From an uncultured Coriobacteriaceae bacterium (lineage in GTDB: Bacteria > Actinomycetota > Coriobacteriia > Coriobacteriales > Atopobiaceae), in assembly GCA_902798915.1 (NCBI GenBank), contig CADBYM010000004.1, positions 1 to 64,000 on the forward strand: 64,000 nt of DNA, read 5' to 3'. Each line of letters opens with the position of its first letter. The first letter of the stretch is position 1. The position numbers were made by a program, and so were the translations under genes. This document shows positions 9,271 through 18,019 of this stretch, in pieces. The notes under the pieces were generated by a model. The model did not search any database. It worked only from the letters and a program-made list of their open reading frames with translations, and was not told the origin of the DNA.

Positions 9271-10052
9271 GATTCGACAACTCCCCCAAATCGTCTGTTG
9301 CGACCTTGGTAGGCGCGTATGGCACGAAGCATGTCCCAGCGCGAGAAGTCGGGCCAATGCTTGCTCGTGACGTAGAACTCCGTGTAGGCCAGCTGCCACA
9401 GCAGATAGTTGGACAACCTCAGCTCCCCGGACGTACGAACGAGCAGGTCCGGGTCGGGAAGACCGCTGGTATACAATCGCTCCTCTATCGACCGCTCATC
9501 AACTTCGTCGGCATTCATGCGACCCGCCACGACATCTTGTGCCACGAGACGGGTCGCACGCGCCAACTCCGCGCGTGAGCCGTAGTTGACGGCAAGCGCA
9601 AAGACCATGCCGGTGTGTGCGGCCGTCTTTTCCAGCCCCTCCTCGAACACCTCCCGCGTCTGCTCGGGCAACTCAGTAATGTCGCCCAAGAAGCGTAGGC
9701 GCACGTTCTCCTGATAAAAGAGCGGAAGCTCCTTCAGCAGCGTAGTCGCAAAGAGGTGCATGAGCAAATCGACTTCCTCCTGCGGACGCCTCCAGTTCTC
9801 CGTGGAGAACGCATACGCAGAGAGCACGTCGAAGCCCAAGCGAACGCTGCTCGTTACTGCCTCCCTCAGGGAATCCACGCCTGCGATATGCCCCTGGTGG
9901 CGCGCGAGTCCACGTTCCTCTGCCCAACGCCCGTTCCCGTCCATGATCATGGAGACATGCCGTGGGATGTTCGTAAGGTCTATGTCGGAAAGACTGATGT
10001 CGTCAGGCGCATCCGCGTAATATGCCCTTAGTTCGCCTTCGTCAAACTCCAC
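9267..10052 (-). CDS. uppS: Isoprenyl transferase (undecaprenyl diphosphate synthase)
   Basis: Condenses isopentenyl diphosphate units in cis to make the long-chain carrier lipid for peptidoglycan. The 261-residue protein has MIMDGNGRWAEERG, with the catalytic Asp, followed by YAFSTENWRRP. The C-terminal RTSGELRLSNYLLWQ motif is also present. An N-terminal extension of about 28 acidic residues precedes the conserved core. The GTG start abuts the frr stop with no gap, and GGAG lies 6 bases upstream inside frr. Cis-polyprenyl chain length cannot be read from the sequence. Confidence 0.96.
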   Translation of the reverse strand: MEFDEGELRAYYADAPDDISLSDIDLTNIPRHVSMIMDGNGRWAEERGLARHQGHIAGVDSLREAVTSSVRLGFDVLSAYAFSTENWRRPQEEVDLLMHLFATTLLKELPLFYQENVRLRFLGDITELPEQTREVFEEGLEKTAAHTGMVFALAVNYGSRAELARATRLVAQDVVAGRMNADEVDERSIEERLYTSGLPDPDLLVRTSGELRLSNYLLWQLAYTEFYVTSKHWPDFSRWDMLRAIRAYQGRNRRFGGVVES

Positions 10053-10598
10053 CTATATCTCCATGACCTCTGCGGTCTTCTGCTTCAGCAGCTCATCGAC
10101 CATTCCCACATACTCGTCCGTGAGCTTTTGCACGCGCTTCTTCTCTGCGCTCTGCATGTCCTCAGAAAGCTCCTCATCGCGATCGATCGCACGGTTCGCG
10201 TCCTTGCGGGCGTTGCGGATGGATATGCGGGCCTCCTCGGCGAGTTGCTTGCAGTCGCGAGCAAGCTCACGACGGCGCTCCTCGGTTGGCTGAGGGAACG
10301 GCAGACGAATGGAGTGACCGTCGTTCGATGGCGTGATTCCCAGGTCGGACGTGCGAATTGCCTTCTCGATGTTGCGCAGAGAGGACTTGTCCCACGGCTC
10401 GATGACCAACATCGACGCCTCGGGCACCTTGACGCCGGCAAGCTGAGTAATAGGCGTGGGGACGCCATAGTAGTCCACCTTGATCGCATCGAGGATGTGC
10501 GGATTGGCGCGACCGGTACGCACGCGCCCAAAGTTGTACTTGAGGGAGTCAATGCTCTTGTCCATCCGCTCCTCGGCGGCGTCTGTGTGCTTGCTCAT
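10053..10598 (-). CDS. frr: Ribosome recycling factor
   Basis: Splits post-termination ribosomes together with EF-G. At 181 residues it has the standard length. It shows the N-terminal MDKSIDSLKYNFGRVRTGRA segment and the C-terminal ARISIRNARKDAN helix typical of the family. Its ATG follows the pyrH TAA with no gap, the classic pyrH-frr pair. The GAAGGGA about 11 bases upstream may serve as RBS, so coupling to pyrH translation is likely. Confidence 0.98.
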   Translation of the reverse strand: MSKHTDAAEERMDKSIDSLKYNFGRVRTGRANPHILDAIKVDYYGVPTPITQLAGVKVPEASMLVIEPWDKSSLRNIEKAIRTSDLGITPSNDGHSIRLPFPQPTEERRRELARDCKQLAEEARISIRNARKDANRAIDRDEELSEDMQSAEKKRVQKLTDEYVGMVDELLKQKTAEVMEI

Positions 10599-11327
10599 TT
10601 ACTCATCAATCCCTTCAACGACTGTTGTGCCAACATGCTCGCCACGGATTGCCATCGCAAAGGCATCCGCGTCTTCCATATTAAATACCACAATCGGCAT
10701 ATGATTGTCTTGACAGAGTGCCGTCGCGGTCGCATCCATTACCTTCAGTCCACGAGACAAGACCTCTGCATAGGTGATGGTATCGAACTTCGTTGCCTCA
10801 GGATGGGTCACCGGATCCGCGTCGTAGATGCCGTTTACCTTCGTCGCCTTCATGAGGACCTCTGCATCGATTTCGCACGCACGCAAAGCGGCGGCGGTAT
10901 CGGTGGTGAAGTATGGATTGCCCGTTCCAGCGGCAAAGATGACAATTCTCCCCTTCTCCAGATGACGAATCGCGCGTCGACGAATGTAGGGCTCCGCCAC
11001 CTGCCGCATCTCGATGGCACTCATCACACGTGAATCCATCCCATTGCGCTCAAAGCAATCCTGAAGGGCGAGACAGTTTATGACGGTCGCGAGCATGCCC
11101 ATGTTGTCCCCCTGCGCGCGGTCCATGCCCGCCGCGGCGCCAGAGACGCCACGGAAGATGTTACCGCCGCCAACGACAATCGCCACTTGGACTCCAGCGC
11201 TCCATCCTTCCTTGACGCTGTCGGCCATGCGCTGCAGCACTGCCGGATCGATTCCATACTCGCCACTCCCCATAAGGGCCTCGCCCGAGAGCTTTAGCAG
11301 TACGCGCCTGTATTTGTAGTCAGACAT
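10599..11327 (-). CDS. pyrH: UMP kinase
   Basis: Phosphorylates UMP to UDP in pyrimidine nucleotide synthesis. The 242-residue protein starts with the family-typical [13 protein letters not shown] and has [10 protein letters not shown], plus the DAD and ATALC segments of the amino-acid-kinase fold. The ATG at 11327 is preceded by GGAGG at a good distance. It heads the run pyrH-frr-uppS-cdsA-dxr-rseP-ispG and is separated from tsf by a strong hairpin, so it probably has its own promoter. It is annotated as the hexameric bacterial enzyme. Confidence 0.97.
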   Translation of the reverse strand: MSDYKYRRVLLKLSGEALMGSGEYGIDPAVLQRMADSVKEGWSAGVQVAIVVGGGNIFRGVSGAAAGMDRAQGDNMGMLATVINCLALQDCFERNGMDSRVMSAIEMRQVAEPYIRRRAIRHLEKGRIVIFAAGTGNPYFTTDTAAALRACEIDAEVLMKATKVNGIYDADPVTHPEATKFDTITYAEVLSRGLKVMDATATALCQDNHMPIVVFNMEDADAFAMAIRGEHVGTTVVEGIDE

Positions 11328-11355
11328 GATTCCTCCATCCTTTGTTGCCCATGAC

Positions 11356-11361
11356 AGTCTA
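11356..11361 (-). promoter_or_regulatory. Possible extended -10 promoter of pyrH
   Basis: Minus-strand TGT-TAGACT looks like an extended -10 element 29 bases before the pyrH start codon. A TTGCCG lies 19 bases further up, a long spacer. Weak, but it fits a separate transcription start after the tsf terminator. Confidence 0.35.
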
Positions 11362-11388
11362 ACAGATGAGGGCAGACCTCCGGCAAAC

Positions 11389-11425
11389 AAGGTGCCCCGG
11401 ATGATAATTCCATCCGGGGCACCTT
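11389..11425 (-). terminator. Terminator after rpsB-tsf
   Basis: A perfect 15-bp inverted repeat (AAGGTGCCCCGGATG type) with a 7-base loop lies 30 bases after the tsf stop. The following T run is weak (TTGTTTG), so it may be leaky into pyrH. The symmetrical stem would also fold on the plus strand. Confidence 0.75.
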
Positions 11426-11454
11426 GCAGAACATCCGTTGCTTACCGCAACCTG

Positions 11455-12324
11455 CTACTCGCCAAACTGGAAGCGGACAAAGTCGACAACCTCAATCGTG
11501 TCGCCAATCTTCTTCGAAACCTCTTCCGCAAGCTGGCCAACGGTGATATCGGGATTCTTCACGAACTCCTGCTCGGTGAGCACGCGCTCCTTGAAGAACT
11601 TCTTGAGGCGACCATTCACGATGCCATCCCAGAACTTCTCGGGGCGACCAGACTCGGCAGCCTGCGCACGATAAATCTCCTTCTCGTGCTCCACAATGTT
11701 CGCGGGAACCGACTCGCGCGTGGCACCAGCAGGATCAGACGCCACGACCTGCATCGCAACATCGTGAGCGAATGTCTTGAACTCGTCGTTCTGGGCGGTC
11801 GCAGGATCGCTGAAGGAGAATTGCACCAGCGAGCCGAGCTTGCCATTGTGGTGGATGTAGCTCACCAGAGCCCCGTCGCTCACCTCAACGCGCTCGAAAC
11901 GCTGAATCTTCATGTTCTCGCCGATGACGTGAATCATTTCCTTGAGCTCGGCATCAACGGTGTTGCCGTTCATCTCGCAGGCAAGCAGTGCCTCGACGTC
12001 GGCGGGAGAGAGCTCGGCGACAACCTTGGCAAGCTCGGTCGCGAAGTCGCAGAACTTGGCGTTGGAACCGACGAAGTCGGTCTCGCAGGTGAGCTCGAGA
12101 AGAGCGCCCGTCTTGCTGTCCTCAGAAACGTATGCCGCGATGGTGCCCTCGTTCGTGTCGCGACCAGCACGCTTGACGGCCTTCGCCAGACCCATCGTGC
12201 GCAGAACGTCGACTGCCTTCTCGATGTCGCCATCCGCCTCAACGAGCGCCTTCTTGCACTCCATCATGGGCGAGTCCGTCATCTCGCGAAGCTGCTTGAC
12301 CATAGCAGCAGTTACCTTAGCCAT
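11455..12324 (-). CDS. tsf: Translation elongation factor Ts
   Basis: Nucleotide exchange factor for EF-Tu. The 289-residue protein has the N-terminal UBA-like domain (VKQLREMTDSPMMECKKAL) and the TDFV motif that contacts EF-Tu. The dimerisation domain follows. A strong AAGGAGG RBS precedes the ATG. It lies 59 bases after rpsB, the standard pair, and is followed by the terminator at 11389-11425. Regulation probably comes through the rpsB leader. Confidence 0.98.
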   Translation of the reverse strand: MAKVTAAMVKQLREMTDSPMMECKKALVEADGDIEKAVDVLRTMGLAKAVKRAGRDTNEGTIAAYVSEDSKTGALLELTCETDFVGSNAKFCDFATELAKVVAELSPADVEALLACEMNGNTVDAELKEMIHVIGENMKIQRFERVEVSDGALVSYIHHNGKLGSLVQFSFSDPATAQNDEFKTFAHDVAMQVVASDPAGATRESVPANIVEHEKEIYRAQAAESGRPEKFWDGIVNGRLKKFFKERVLTEQEFVKNPDITVGQLAEEVSKKIGDTIEVVDFVRFQFGE

Positions 12325-12383
12325 GATATAGCCTCCTTACCAAGCCTTGGTTTCCAACAACTATCCAACGTTAATGCGAAGCG

Positions 12384-13154
12384 TTACTCAGCAACCGGCT
12401 CCTCAGCCTCAGTCACCTCGACGGCAGGGGTTACTTCCCCGGAAGCCATCTCTTCCGCGCTGATCTGCTCCTTGCCGGAACCAGCAAGAACGGCATCCGC
12501 GACGAGCTCGCACATGAGCGAGACCGAGCGAATCGCGTCATCGTTTGCGGGAATGCCATACTCGATGACATCGGGGTCGGAGTTGGTGTCGAGAAGGCCA
12601 ATCACCGGGATGTGCAGACGGTTTGCCTCCTTGACGGCAATCTCCTCGCGCTTGGTATCCACCACGAAGATGGCCTGCGGGAGGGACTTCATGTTGCGCA
12701 CGCCACCGAGGTTGCGCTGGAGCTTCTCGAGCTCCTTCGTCAGAACGGCCTGCTCCTTCTTGCCACGCTCTGCCATGCGGCCATCTTCGACCATGGTCTC
12801 CAACTCCTCCATGCGCTCGATGCGGGAACGCATGGTGACGAAGTTCGTGAGCATGCCACCGAGCCAGCGCTGGTTGATGTAGGGCATGTCGGCGCGCTGA
12901 GCCTGCGTGGCGATTGCCTCCTGAGCCTGCTTCTTCGTGCCAACAAAGAGGACAGAGCCACCGCGCGCGGCGGTCTCGCGCAGAACCGTGTATGCACGGT
13001 CGGCATTGATGATCGTCTGCTTCAGATCGAGGATGTAGATGCCGTTGCGCTCACCGAAGATGTAAGGGCGCATCTTCGGGTTCCAGCGACGGGTTTGATG
13101 CCCGTAGTGGCATCCCGCGTCGAGCAGCGTCTGGATGTTGATCTTTACAGCCAT
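12384..13154 (-). CDS. rpsB: Small ribosomal subunit protein uS2
   Basis: Structural protein of the 30S subunit. The 256-residue protein begins with the family-typical DAGCHYGHQTRRWNPKM and contains FVGTKKQAQ and MLTNF segments. The C-terminal tail is acidic (rich in Glu, Ala and Val). AGGAGG lies directly upstream of the ATG. The 5' leader carries interleaved inverted repeats (13205-13236), suggesting S2 autoregulation, and a promoter is seen at 13291-13320. Co-transcribed with tsf. Confidence 0.98.
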   Translation of the reverse strand: MAVKINIQTLLDAGCHYGHQTRRWNPKMRPYIFGERNGIYILDLKQTIINADRAYTVLRETAARGGSVLFVGTKKQAQEAIATQAQRADMPYINQRWLGGMLTNFVTMRSRIERMEELETMVEDGRMAERGKKEQAVLTKELEKLQRNLGGVRNMKSLPQAIFVVDTKREEIAVKEANRLHIPVIGLLDTNSDPDVIEYGIPANDDAIRSVSLMCELVADAVLAGSGKEQISAEEMASGEVTPAVEVTEAEEPVAE

Positions 13155-13204
13155 GTTAACCTCCTGTGGTTGGTCCTCCGCGTGATGTCATTCCCCTCAA
13201 TCCA

Positions 13205-13236
13205 CCCGAGCCGTGGCTGCAACTCGGGCACCACGG
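13205..13236 (-). promoter_or_regulatory. Structured rpsB leader with interleaved inverted repeats
   Basis: In mRNA order the leader reads CCGTGG, 2 bases, CCCGAG, 6 bases, CCACGG, then CTCGGG with no gap. The first pairs perfectly with the third, and the second with the fourth, in a crossing pattern. This can form a pseudoknot or two competing hairpins about 50 bases before the start codon. S2 leaders with pseudoknots that bind S2 protein are known in other bacteria; that this is one is inference. Confidence 0.55.
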
Positions 13237-13290
13237 ACGAGGAGTCGTCACGCGTGTGTCGTATATCGTGCTTATGCACGACAATTGCTA

Positions 13291-13320
13291 ATAATACCAT
13301 ACGAGACATGCCTTAAGCAA
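13291..13320 (-). promoter_or_regulatory. Promoter of rpsB-tsf
   Basis: Minus-strand -35 TTGCTT (13315-13320), an 18-base spacer and -10 TATTAT (13291-13296). It would give a leader of about 130 bases that includes the interleaved repeats. The -35 box touches the preceding terminator. Confidence 0.6.
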
Positions 13321-13322
13321 GT

Positions 13323-13353
13323 GTTGCCCCAAGGTCCATATCCTTGGGGCAAC
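13323..13353 (-). terminator. Terminator of the NlpC/P60 gene
   Basis: A 12-bp perfect inverted repeat (GTTGCCCCAAGG type) with a 7-base loop lies 12 bases after the stop codon. The T run that follows is short. Confidence 0.7.
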
Positions 13354-13365
13354 GCTTGCGACGCA

Positions 13366-14679
13366 CTAGTAATCGAGGCCAATGCTTCCGGCCGACGTCC
13401 AGCTGTCGTTCATCTCGCTCACGACAACCTCGGAGCCGTTCGCATGAATCACCTGGCCGTCACCGGCATAGATGGCGACGTGGCTTCCCGACTGACTCGC
13501 GCCCACGTTGCCGATGTAGAATACCAAGTCGCCTGCTTGCAGATCGTCTGCCGACGAGACATTCGTCGCCATGGATGCCTGCCCCACGGACGAGTGGGGA
13601 ATCTCGATACCCGCCTGCTCGTATGCCCAGCTCGTCAGACCCGAACAGTCAAATGCCTCACCGGGCGAACTCGCGCCATAGACGTACTGCACGCCAATCT
13701 GTGAATATGCTGCCTCGAGAATCTTTGCGCGTGCGTCTGAAGTCAGCGAGGAGTTGCTCGCCGAACCAGCTGACGCCTCGGTGCTCGTGGACGCCGTGCT
13801 CGTGGGCGCTGCGCTTGCGGCAACCGCAGACTCCGCAATCGCCGCCGCAACCTCACTTGCCGATGGCGTTTGCGCCGCCGCTTCCGCGCCAGCCGCCTGA
13901 ACGCCCGATTCCGTCTGAGCGGCAGCCGCTGGACTCGATGAATCGTTCTCCGTAGCGTTGGCCGGCTGCTGCACGGCAGACTGGTCGGATGCCGCAAGCA
14001 ACGCCTCTTGTGCCGCGAGCGCCTCGACGGCCTTCGCTTGCTGCTCCACGATCTCTGAGACCTGTCGCTCGTCGAAGGCGGCACGCATCGGGGCACTCAG
14101 GCTGGCAATGTAGCCCTTCTGCTGGTCGATTGAGGCCTGCAGGTCCTTGAGCTGCTGCTCCTTCTGGCCAGCGAGATCTTTAAGCTCCTTCTCGGTCTTC
14201 TCCAAGTCCGCCTTCTCGGTCTTGAGCTTCTCCGAAAGGGTTTTGACCTCGTCCACGGCAGCAAGGTCGGCACTTGTCAATTTGTCCACATAGTGCAGGG
14301 CGGCAATGAGTTCCTCGAATGACTCCGTCCCGAGGATGATGCTGAGCAGCGAGCTTGATCCCGCACGATAGTTGGCCGCAACGCGATCACCGAGCACCTG
14401 CTTGGCAACCTCAAGCCGAGAGGCAGAATCCTCAATTTGCTTCGATAAGGTCGCCTTGCTCTCCTCCGAGAGCTGCAGGCGATAGTAAGTATCGTTCAGC
14501 GACTCGCCCACCTCTGCGACCTGCAGAGAAAGCTCGCCGTACGTGGCCCAAGCCTCGTCAAGATTTGCGGGCTGCGATACGGAAGTGGTCCCCTCGGCAA
14601 TGGCGGCGACGGGCATGCCGCCGATGCCCAGTGCAAGGGCAAGCCCGGCCGAGACTAGAACTCTTCCATGCATAAGCAT
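13366..14679 (-). CDS. Secreted NlpC/P60 peptidoglycan hydrolase with coiled-coil domain
   Basis: Probable cell-wall endopeptidase cutting peptide stems during growth or division. The 437-residue protein has a signal peptide (about 1-28), then a long coiled-coil region (35-230) like those of PcsB/RipA-type hydrolases. An Ala/Ser/Gln-rich linker (230-315) and a C-terminal NlpC/P60 domain (317-437) follow. Catalytic Cys345 is in DCSGL, His400 in GSHVAIY and a third polar His412 in VIHA. GGAGG lies 6 bases before the ATG. It is a single-gene unit with its own terminator. The coiled coil suggests control by a membrane partner such as FtsEX; that is inference from the family. Confidence 0.93.
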   Translation of the reverse strand: MLMHGRVLVSAGLALALGIGGMPVAAIAEGTTSVSQPANLDEAWATYGELSLQVAEVGESLNDTYYRLQLSEESKATLSKQIEDSASRLEVAKQVLGDRVAANYRAGSSSLLSIILGTESFEELIAALHYVDKLTSADLAAVDEVKTLSEKLKTEKADLEKTEKELKDLAGQKEQQLKDLQASIDQQKGYIASLSAPMRAAFDERQVSEIVEQQAKAVEALAAQEALLAASDQSAVQQPANATENDSSSPAAAAQTESGVQAAGAEAAAQTPSASEVAAAIAESAVAASAAPTSTASTSTEASAGSASNSSLTSDARAKILEAAYSQIGVQYVYGASSPGEAFDCSGLTSWAYEQAGIEIPHSSVGQASMATNVSSADDLQAGDLVFYIGNVGASQSGSHVAIYAGDGQVIHANGSEVVVSEMNDSWTSAGSIGLDY

Positions 14680-14786
14680 AATGAACCTCCAAACGCCAAT
14701 ATTGGGTGAAACATTACACTAACGCCCAAATTAATGAGTAGAGACGCTGTGAAGATTGACCTCCCCTATACACCTTCCATAACTGT

Positions 14787-15704
14787 TTAGGCACGTGGGT
14801 GGGCCAATTTAGTTGCTTCCTTAAGTCGTTCAACGGAGAGATGCGTGTAGATTTGGGTGGTCGCAAGGCTCTCGTGACCAAGCAGCTCCTGCACGGTCTT
14901 AAGGTCTGCCCCTCCGTCAAGCAGCTCTGTCGCATAGGTATGCCTCACCGAGTGGGGGCTGAGGCGCGCATCCAACCCCGCCGCCACAAGCAGCCTGGAG
15001 AAGCGAGCCCGCAGCGCATCAGCGCTCATGGCATTGCCGCGCGACGACACGAAGAGTGCCCTCACGGGAATACCCGTCTTGCCACGCGCCAGCAGTAGGG
15101 GGCGCGCATCCACGAGGTATTTCTCAAGGCAGTCGAGCGCCTTATGGTAGACGGGCACCACGCGTTCCTTGCCCCCCTTGCCAAACAGTCGAATCTGACC
15201 CTGTGCGGCATCTATGTCGCCCGGTACGAGTCCTGCGGCCTCGGAGATACGCGCGCCCGTGGCATACAAGGTCTCTATGAGTGCCGCATCGCGCATGCCC
15301 TCAGGCGTCTTCAAATCGCACGCGTCCAGGAGCTGCGTGAGGTCCTCGTCTGTCATGGTGCGCGGCAGCGTCTTCTTCTGCTTTCGGCCGGGCATGCCCG
15401 CGAACGCCGCCTGCGCCACCTTTCCACGCCGCTCAAGCCATCGATACATGCTCCGCAGCGCCGAGAGACGTCGGTTTATGGTCTTGTCGGCATAGTCTGA
15501 TCGCACCATATACGCCAGATACCCCCTGAGTCGCCGGTCACTGGCGTGCAACGGATCGATTCCCTGCTTCGTACACCAATCCCCATACGACTCGAGGTCG
15601 CAACGATACGCCCGCACGGTGTGCTCCGAGACGTTGCGCACATTTTCCAGCCATGCGCAGTATGTCGAAGTGAGCTGCGTCCAGCCCACGTCAGACTCGC
15701 TCAT
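14787..15704 (-). CDS. xerC: Tyrosine recombinase XerC
   Basis: Site-specific recombinase that resolves chromosome dimers at dif. The 305-residue protein has an N-terminal SAM-like core-binding domain (10-100) and the catalytic domain. All active-site residues are visible: Arg152 (ATGARISE), Lys176 in the GKGGK turn, His251 and Arg254 (SPHSVRHTYA), His277 (LGHESL) and Tyr286 (TQIYTH). The setting among trmFO and dprA, with no attachment site or phage gene nearby, argues for a housekeeping XerC rather than an integrase. It lies 6 bases after trmFO, with GAGG just before its ATG. Confidence 0.93.
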   Translation of the reverse strand: MSESDVGWTQLTSTYCAWLENVRNVSEHTVRAYRCDLESYGDWCTKQGIDPLHASDRRLRGYLAYMVRSDYADKTINRRLSALRSMYRWLERRGKVAQAAFAGMPGRKQKKTLPRTMTDEDLTQLLDACDLKTPEGMRDAALIETLYATGARISEAAGLVPGDIDAAQGQIRLFGKGGKERVVPVYHKALDCLEKYLVDARPLLLARGKTGIPVRALFVSSRGNAMSADALRARFSRLLVAAGLDARLSPHSVRHTYATELLDGGADLKTVQELLGHESLATTQIYTHLSVERLKEATKLAHPRA

Positions 15705-15710
15705 CGTGCC

Positions 15711-17078
15711 TCACTCGCTCGCCAGGGACCCTGCGGTCCCGCCTGTGGCGCCCTTGCACCCGACAAAGAGCTCGCCTCTCTGCTCAACATAGCGGGCAAG
15801 ATCCGCCTTTCCGCGCTCCGCGTACGCACGATACCGCTCCCGCTTGCGCATCCTACCCCGTCCGAGGGGCGGAACGAGACCGAAGTTCACGTGCATGGGC
15901 TGGTAGGGATGGGTCTTGGGATCGGTCGCGTACGCCACCAGCGCACCAAAGGCGCTCGTCTCGGGCAGTCGCACGGACTCGAGGCCACAAAGATCAGCGT
16001 ATGTGTTGAGCGCCGCCAGCAGCCCAGACGCGATTGCCTCAACGTACCCCTCCGTGCCGGTGATCTGCCCCGCGAGGCGCGTCTGCGTGCCAGGTATTGC
16101 GAAGGTCTCGTCAAGCACCCGCGGGCTGTCTACGAACGTGTTGCGATGCATGACGCCGTAACGCACGAAGTCTGCGCCGCCCAAACCCGGAATCATCGAA
16201 AACACGCGAGCCTGCTCTCCCCACGTAAGGTTGGTCTGGAATCCCACCAGGTTGTAGGCCGTGCAGGCCGCGTTCTCCGCACGCAGCTGCACCACCGCCC
16301 ACGGCCGACACCCCGTGCGCGGATCGACGAGGCCGACAGGCTTCAGTGCGCCGAAGCGCAGCGTGTCGATGCCCTTCCGCGCCACCTCTTCGACGGGTTG
16401 GCAGGCATTGAAGAGGTCCTTCTGCTCGAAGTCACGCATCAGCACCCGTTTGGCGTTGACGAGCTCATCCCAAAAGGCTTCGTACTCATCGCGCGAAAGC
16501 GGGCAGTTGAGGTAGTCGCCCATACCTTGCTCCTCGTAACGTGACTGGGCAAAGACGATGGAGCGGTCGATGGACTGCGCGTCCACCACGGGAGCAGCGG
16601 CGTCAAAGAAGGACAGGTACTCGTTTCCCACGGCCTTCGCGATGGCTTCCGCGAGCGGTAGCGAGCACAACGGCCCTGCGCAAATGACGCTACGACCATC
16701 CGGAATCTGCGTCGCCTCCTCGCGAACCACCTCGATGAGGGTCGAGGAGGCGATTGCCGCCTCCACCTCACAGGAAAAGCGTTCGCGGTCAACCGCGAGT
16801 GATCCACCAGCCGGCACCGCGCAACGCCGTGCCAGGGGCAACAGATACGAGCCCATAGCGTCAAGCTCCTCCTTGAGCATGCCCGCAGCACTGTCGCCAC
16901 GCGTAGACTTCAGTGAGTTGGAGCAGACGAGCTCTGCCAGATGGTCGCTGTGATGGGCAGGAGCATTCCCCCCTGGTCGCTGTTCATACAACCGCACCGG
17001 CACTCCGCGCGCCGCCAACGAGAGTGCGCATTCGCATCCCGCGAGACCGCCTCCCACAATGCTCACCACGCCGCTCAT
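15711..17078 (-). CDS. trmFO: Folate/FAD-dependent tRNA (uracil-54-C5)-methyltransferase
   Basis: Makes ribothymidine at position 54 of tRNA with methylene-tetrahydrofolate and FADH2. The 455-residue protein has the N-terminal FAD-binding motif VGGGLAGCECAL and the conserved CSNSLKS segment of the TrmFO/Gid family. The ATG overlaps the dprA stop (ATGA). The order dprA-trmFO-xerC resembles the topA-trmFO-xerC order known in Firmicutes, but no topA is present here. Confidence 0.95.
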   Translation of the reverse strand: MSGVVSIVGGGLAGCECALSLAARGVPVRLYEQRPGGNAPAHHSDHLAELVCSNSLKSTRGDSAAGMLKEELDAMGSYLLPLARRCAVPAGGSLAVDRERFSCEVEAAIASSTLIEVVREEATQIPDGRSVICAGPLCSLPLAEAIAKAVGNEYLSFFDAAAPVVDAQSIDRSIVFAQSRYEEQGMGDYLNCPLSRDEYEAFWDELVNAKRVLMRDFEQKDLFNACQPVEEVARKGIDTLRFGALKPVGLVDPRTGCRPWAVVQLRAENAACTAYNLVGFQTNLTWGEQARVFSMIPGLGGADFVRYGVMHRNTFVDSPRVLDETFAIPGTQTRLAGQITGTEGYVEAIASGLLAALNTYADLCGLESVRLPETSAFGALVAYATDPKTHPYQPMHVNFGLVPPLGRGRMRKRERYRAYAERGKADLARYVEQRGELFVGCKGATGGTAGSLASE

Positions 17079-18010
17079 GCGATTTCCTCCCCCTCGTCAC
17101 CCTGTCCCACGAGGCGTGGCGTCGTGCGATACTGCTGGTACGCCGCGCTCGTCAGACTGTATCTCCCGTCCGGGAGATGTTCAACGATACCACGTGACTC
17201 GTAGTCTGCAAGCGTCTGAAGCAGGGTGAGAACCGATTGGCCAAGACGCGCTGCCAACTCATCAGGACGCCAAGGCGACGCCGCAAGCGCGGAGGCGACC
17301 TCTCCCATCTCGCTGTTGGCCCCCTCCATCACGACGCGAAGAACCCCGTAGTCCATCGATATGCGCATCTCGAGGTCAACCTCGCTGCAGATGGGAAGGG
17401 CCCCCTCGGTCACCAGACGGTTTGTGCCCGTCGAGTTCGGTGAGAATATCGAGCCTGGAACCGCATAGATCGTGCGGTCCATTTCTAGCGCGGCGTTCGC
17501 CGTGCTCATGGTACCCGAGCGCTCGCCCGCCTCGGCAACAAGCAGCGCGGGTGACAGTGCGGCAATCACCACGTTACGACGCGGGAAGGAGGACCTGAGG
17601 GGCGGCGCGCCCCAAGGGCTCAACGACACGATGGCTCCCCCTCCCTCCACCGCGTCATGGAATATGTCGGCCGACGAATGCGGGTATACGGCATCGGCCC
17701 CACACCCCGAGACGATCACCGTTATTCCACCCGCATCAAGGGCAGCCCTGCTTGCCGCGTGATCGCATCCCATCGCCCCGCCCGACACCACGCTCACACC
17801 GCATTCCGCAGCGATGCGACCTGCCATCTCGGCAATTGCCATGCCATACGGTGTCGCCCTGCGCGCACCTATTACCGAGAGACTTGCGGCACTCAACACC
17901 TCCGGATTCCCTATTCCATAGAGTTTCATTATGTGACGCGTCACCTCACCGCGCAACGACTTGGGGAAGAGCTCGTCTTCACGCGTCAGTTCCCATCTCT
18001 CCACATCCAT
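17075..18010 (-). CDS. dprA: DNA-processing protein DprA
   Basis: Loads RecA on incoming single-stranded DNA during natural transformation. The 311-residue protein has the Rossmann-like core: SVIGARRATPYG, VSGGAMGCDHAA, then FPRRN and SGTM. A C-terminal winged-helix domain (about 225-290) is present. It lies 9 bases after comM and overlaps trmFO, in the run yraN-comM-dprA-trmFO-xerC. With comM upstream, this suggests capacity for DNA uptake or recombination, although no uptake machinery is in the window. Confidence 0.93.
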   Translation of the reverse strand: MDVERWELTREDELFPKSLRGEVTRHIMKLYGIGNPEVLSAASLSVIGARRATPYGMAIAEMAGRIAAECGVSVVSGGAMGCDHAASRAALDAGGITVIVSGCGADAVYPHSSADIFHDAVEGGGAIVSLSPWGAPPLRSSFPRRNVVIAALSPALLVAEAGERSGTMSTANAALEMDRTIYAVPGSIFSPNSTGTNRLVTEGALPICSEVDLEMRISMDYGVLRVVMEGANSEMGEVASALAASPWRPDELAARLGQSVLTLLQTLADYESRGIVEHLPDGRYSLTSAAYQQYRTTPRLVGQGDEGEEIA

Positions 18011-18019
18011 GGCCCCTCC

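Noticed and set aside
14787..15704. xerC as a mobile-element integrase
   Set aside because: The gene context is housekeeping, no attachment-site repeat or phage gene is near, and the length matches XerC.
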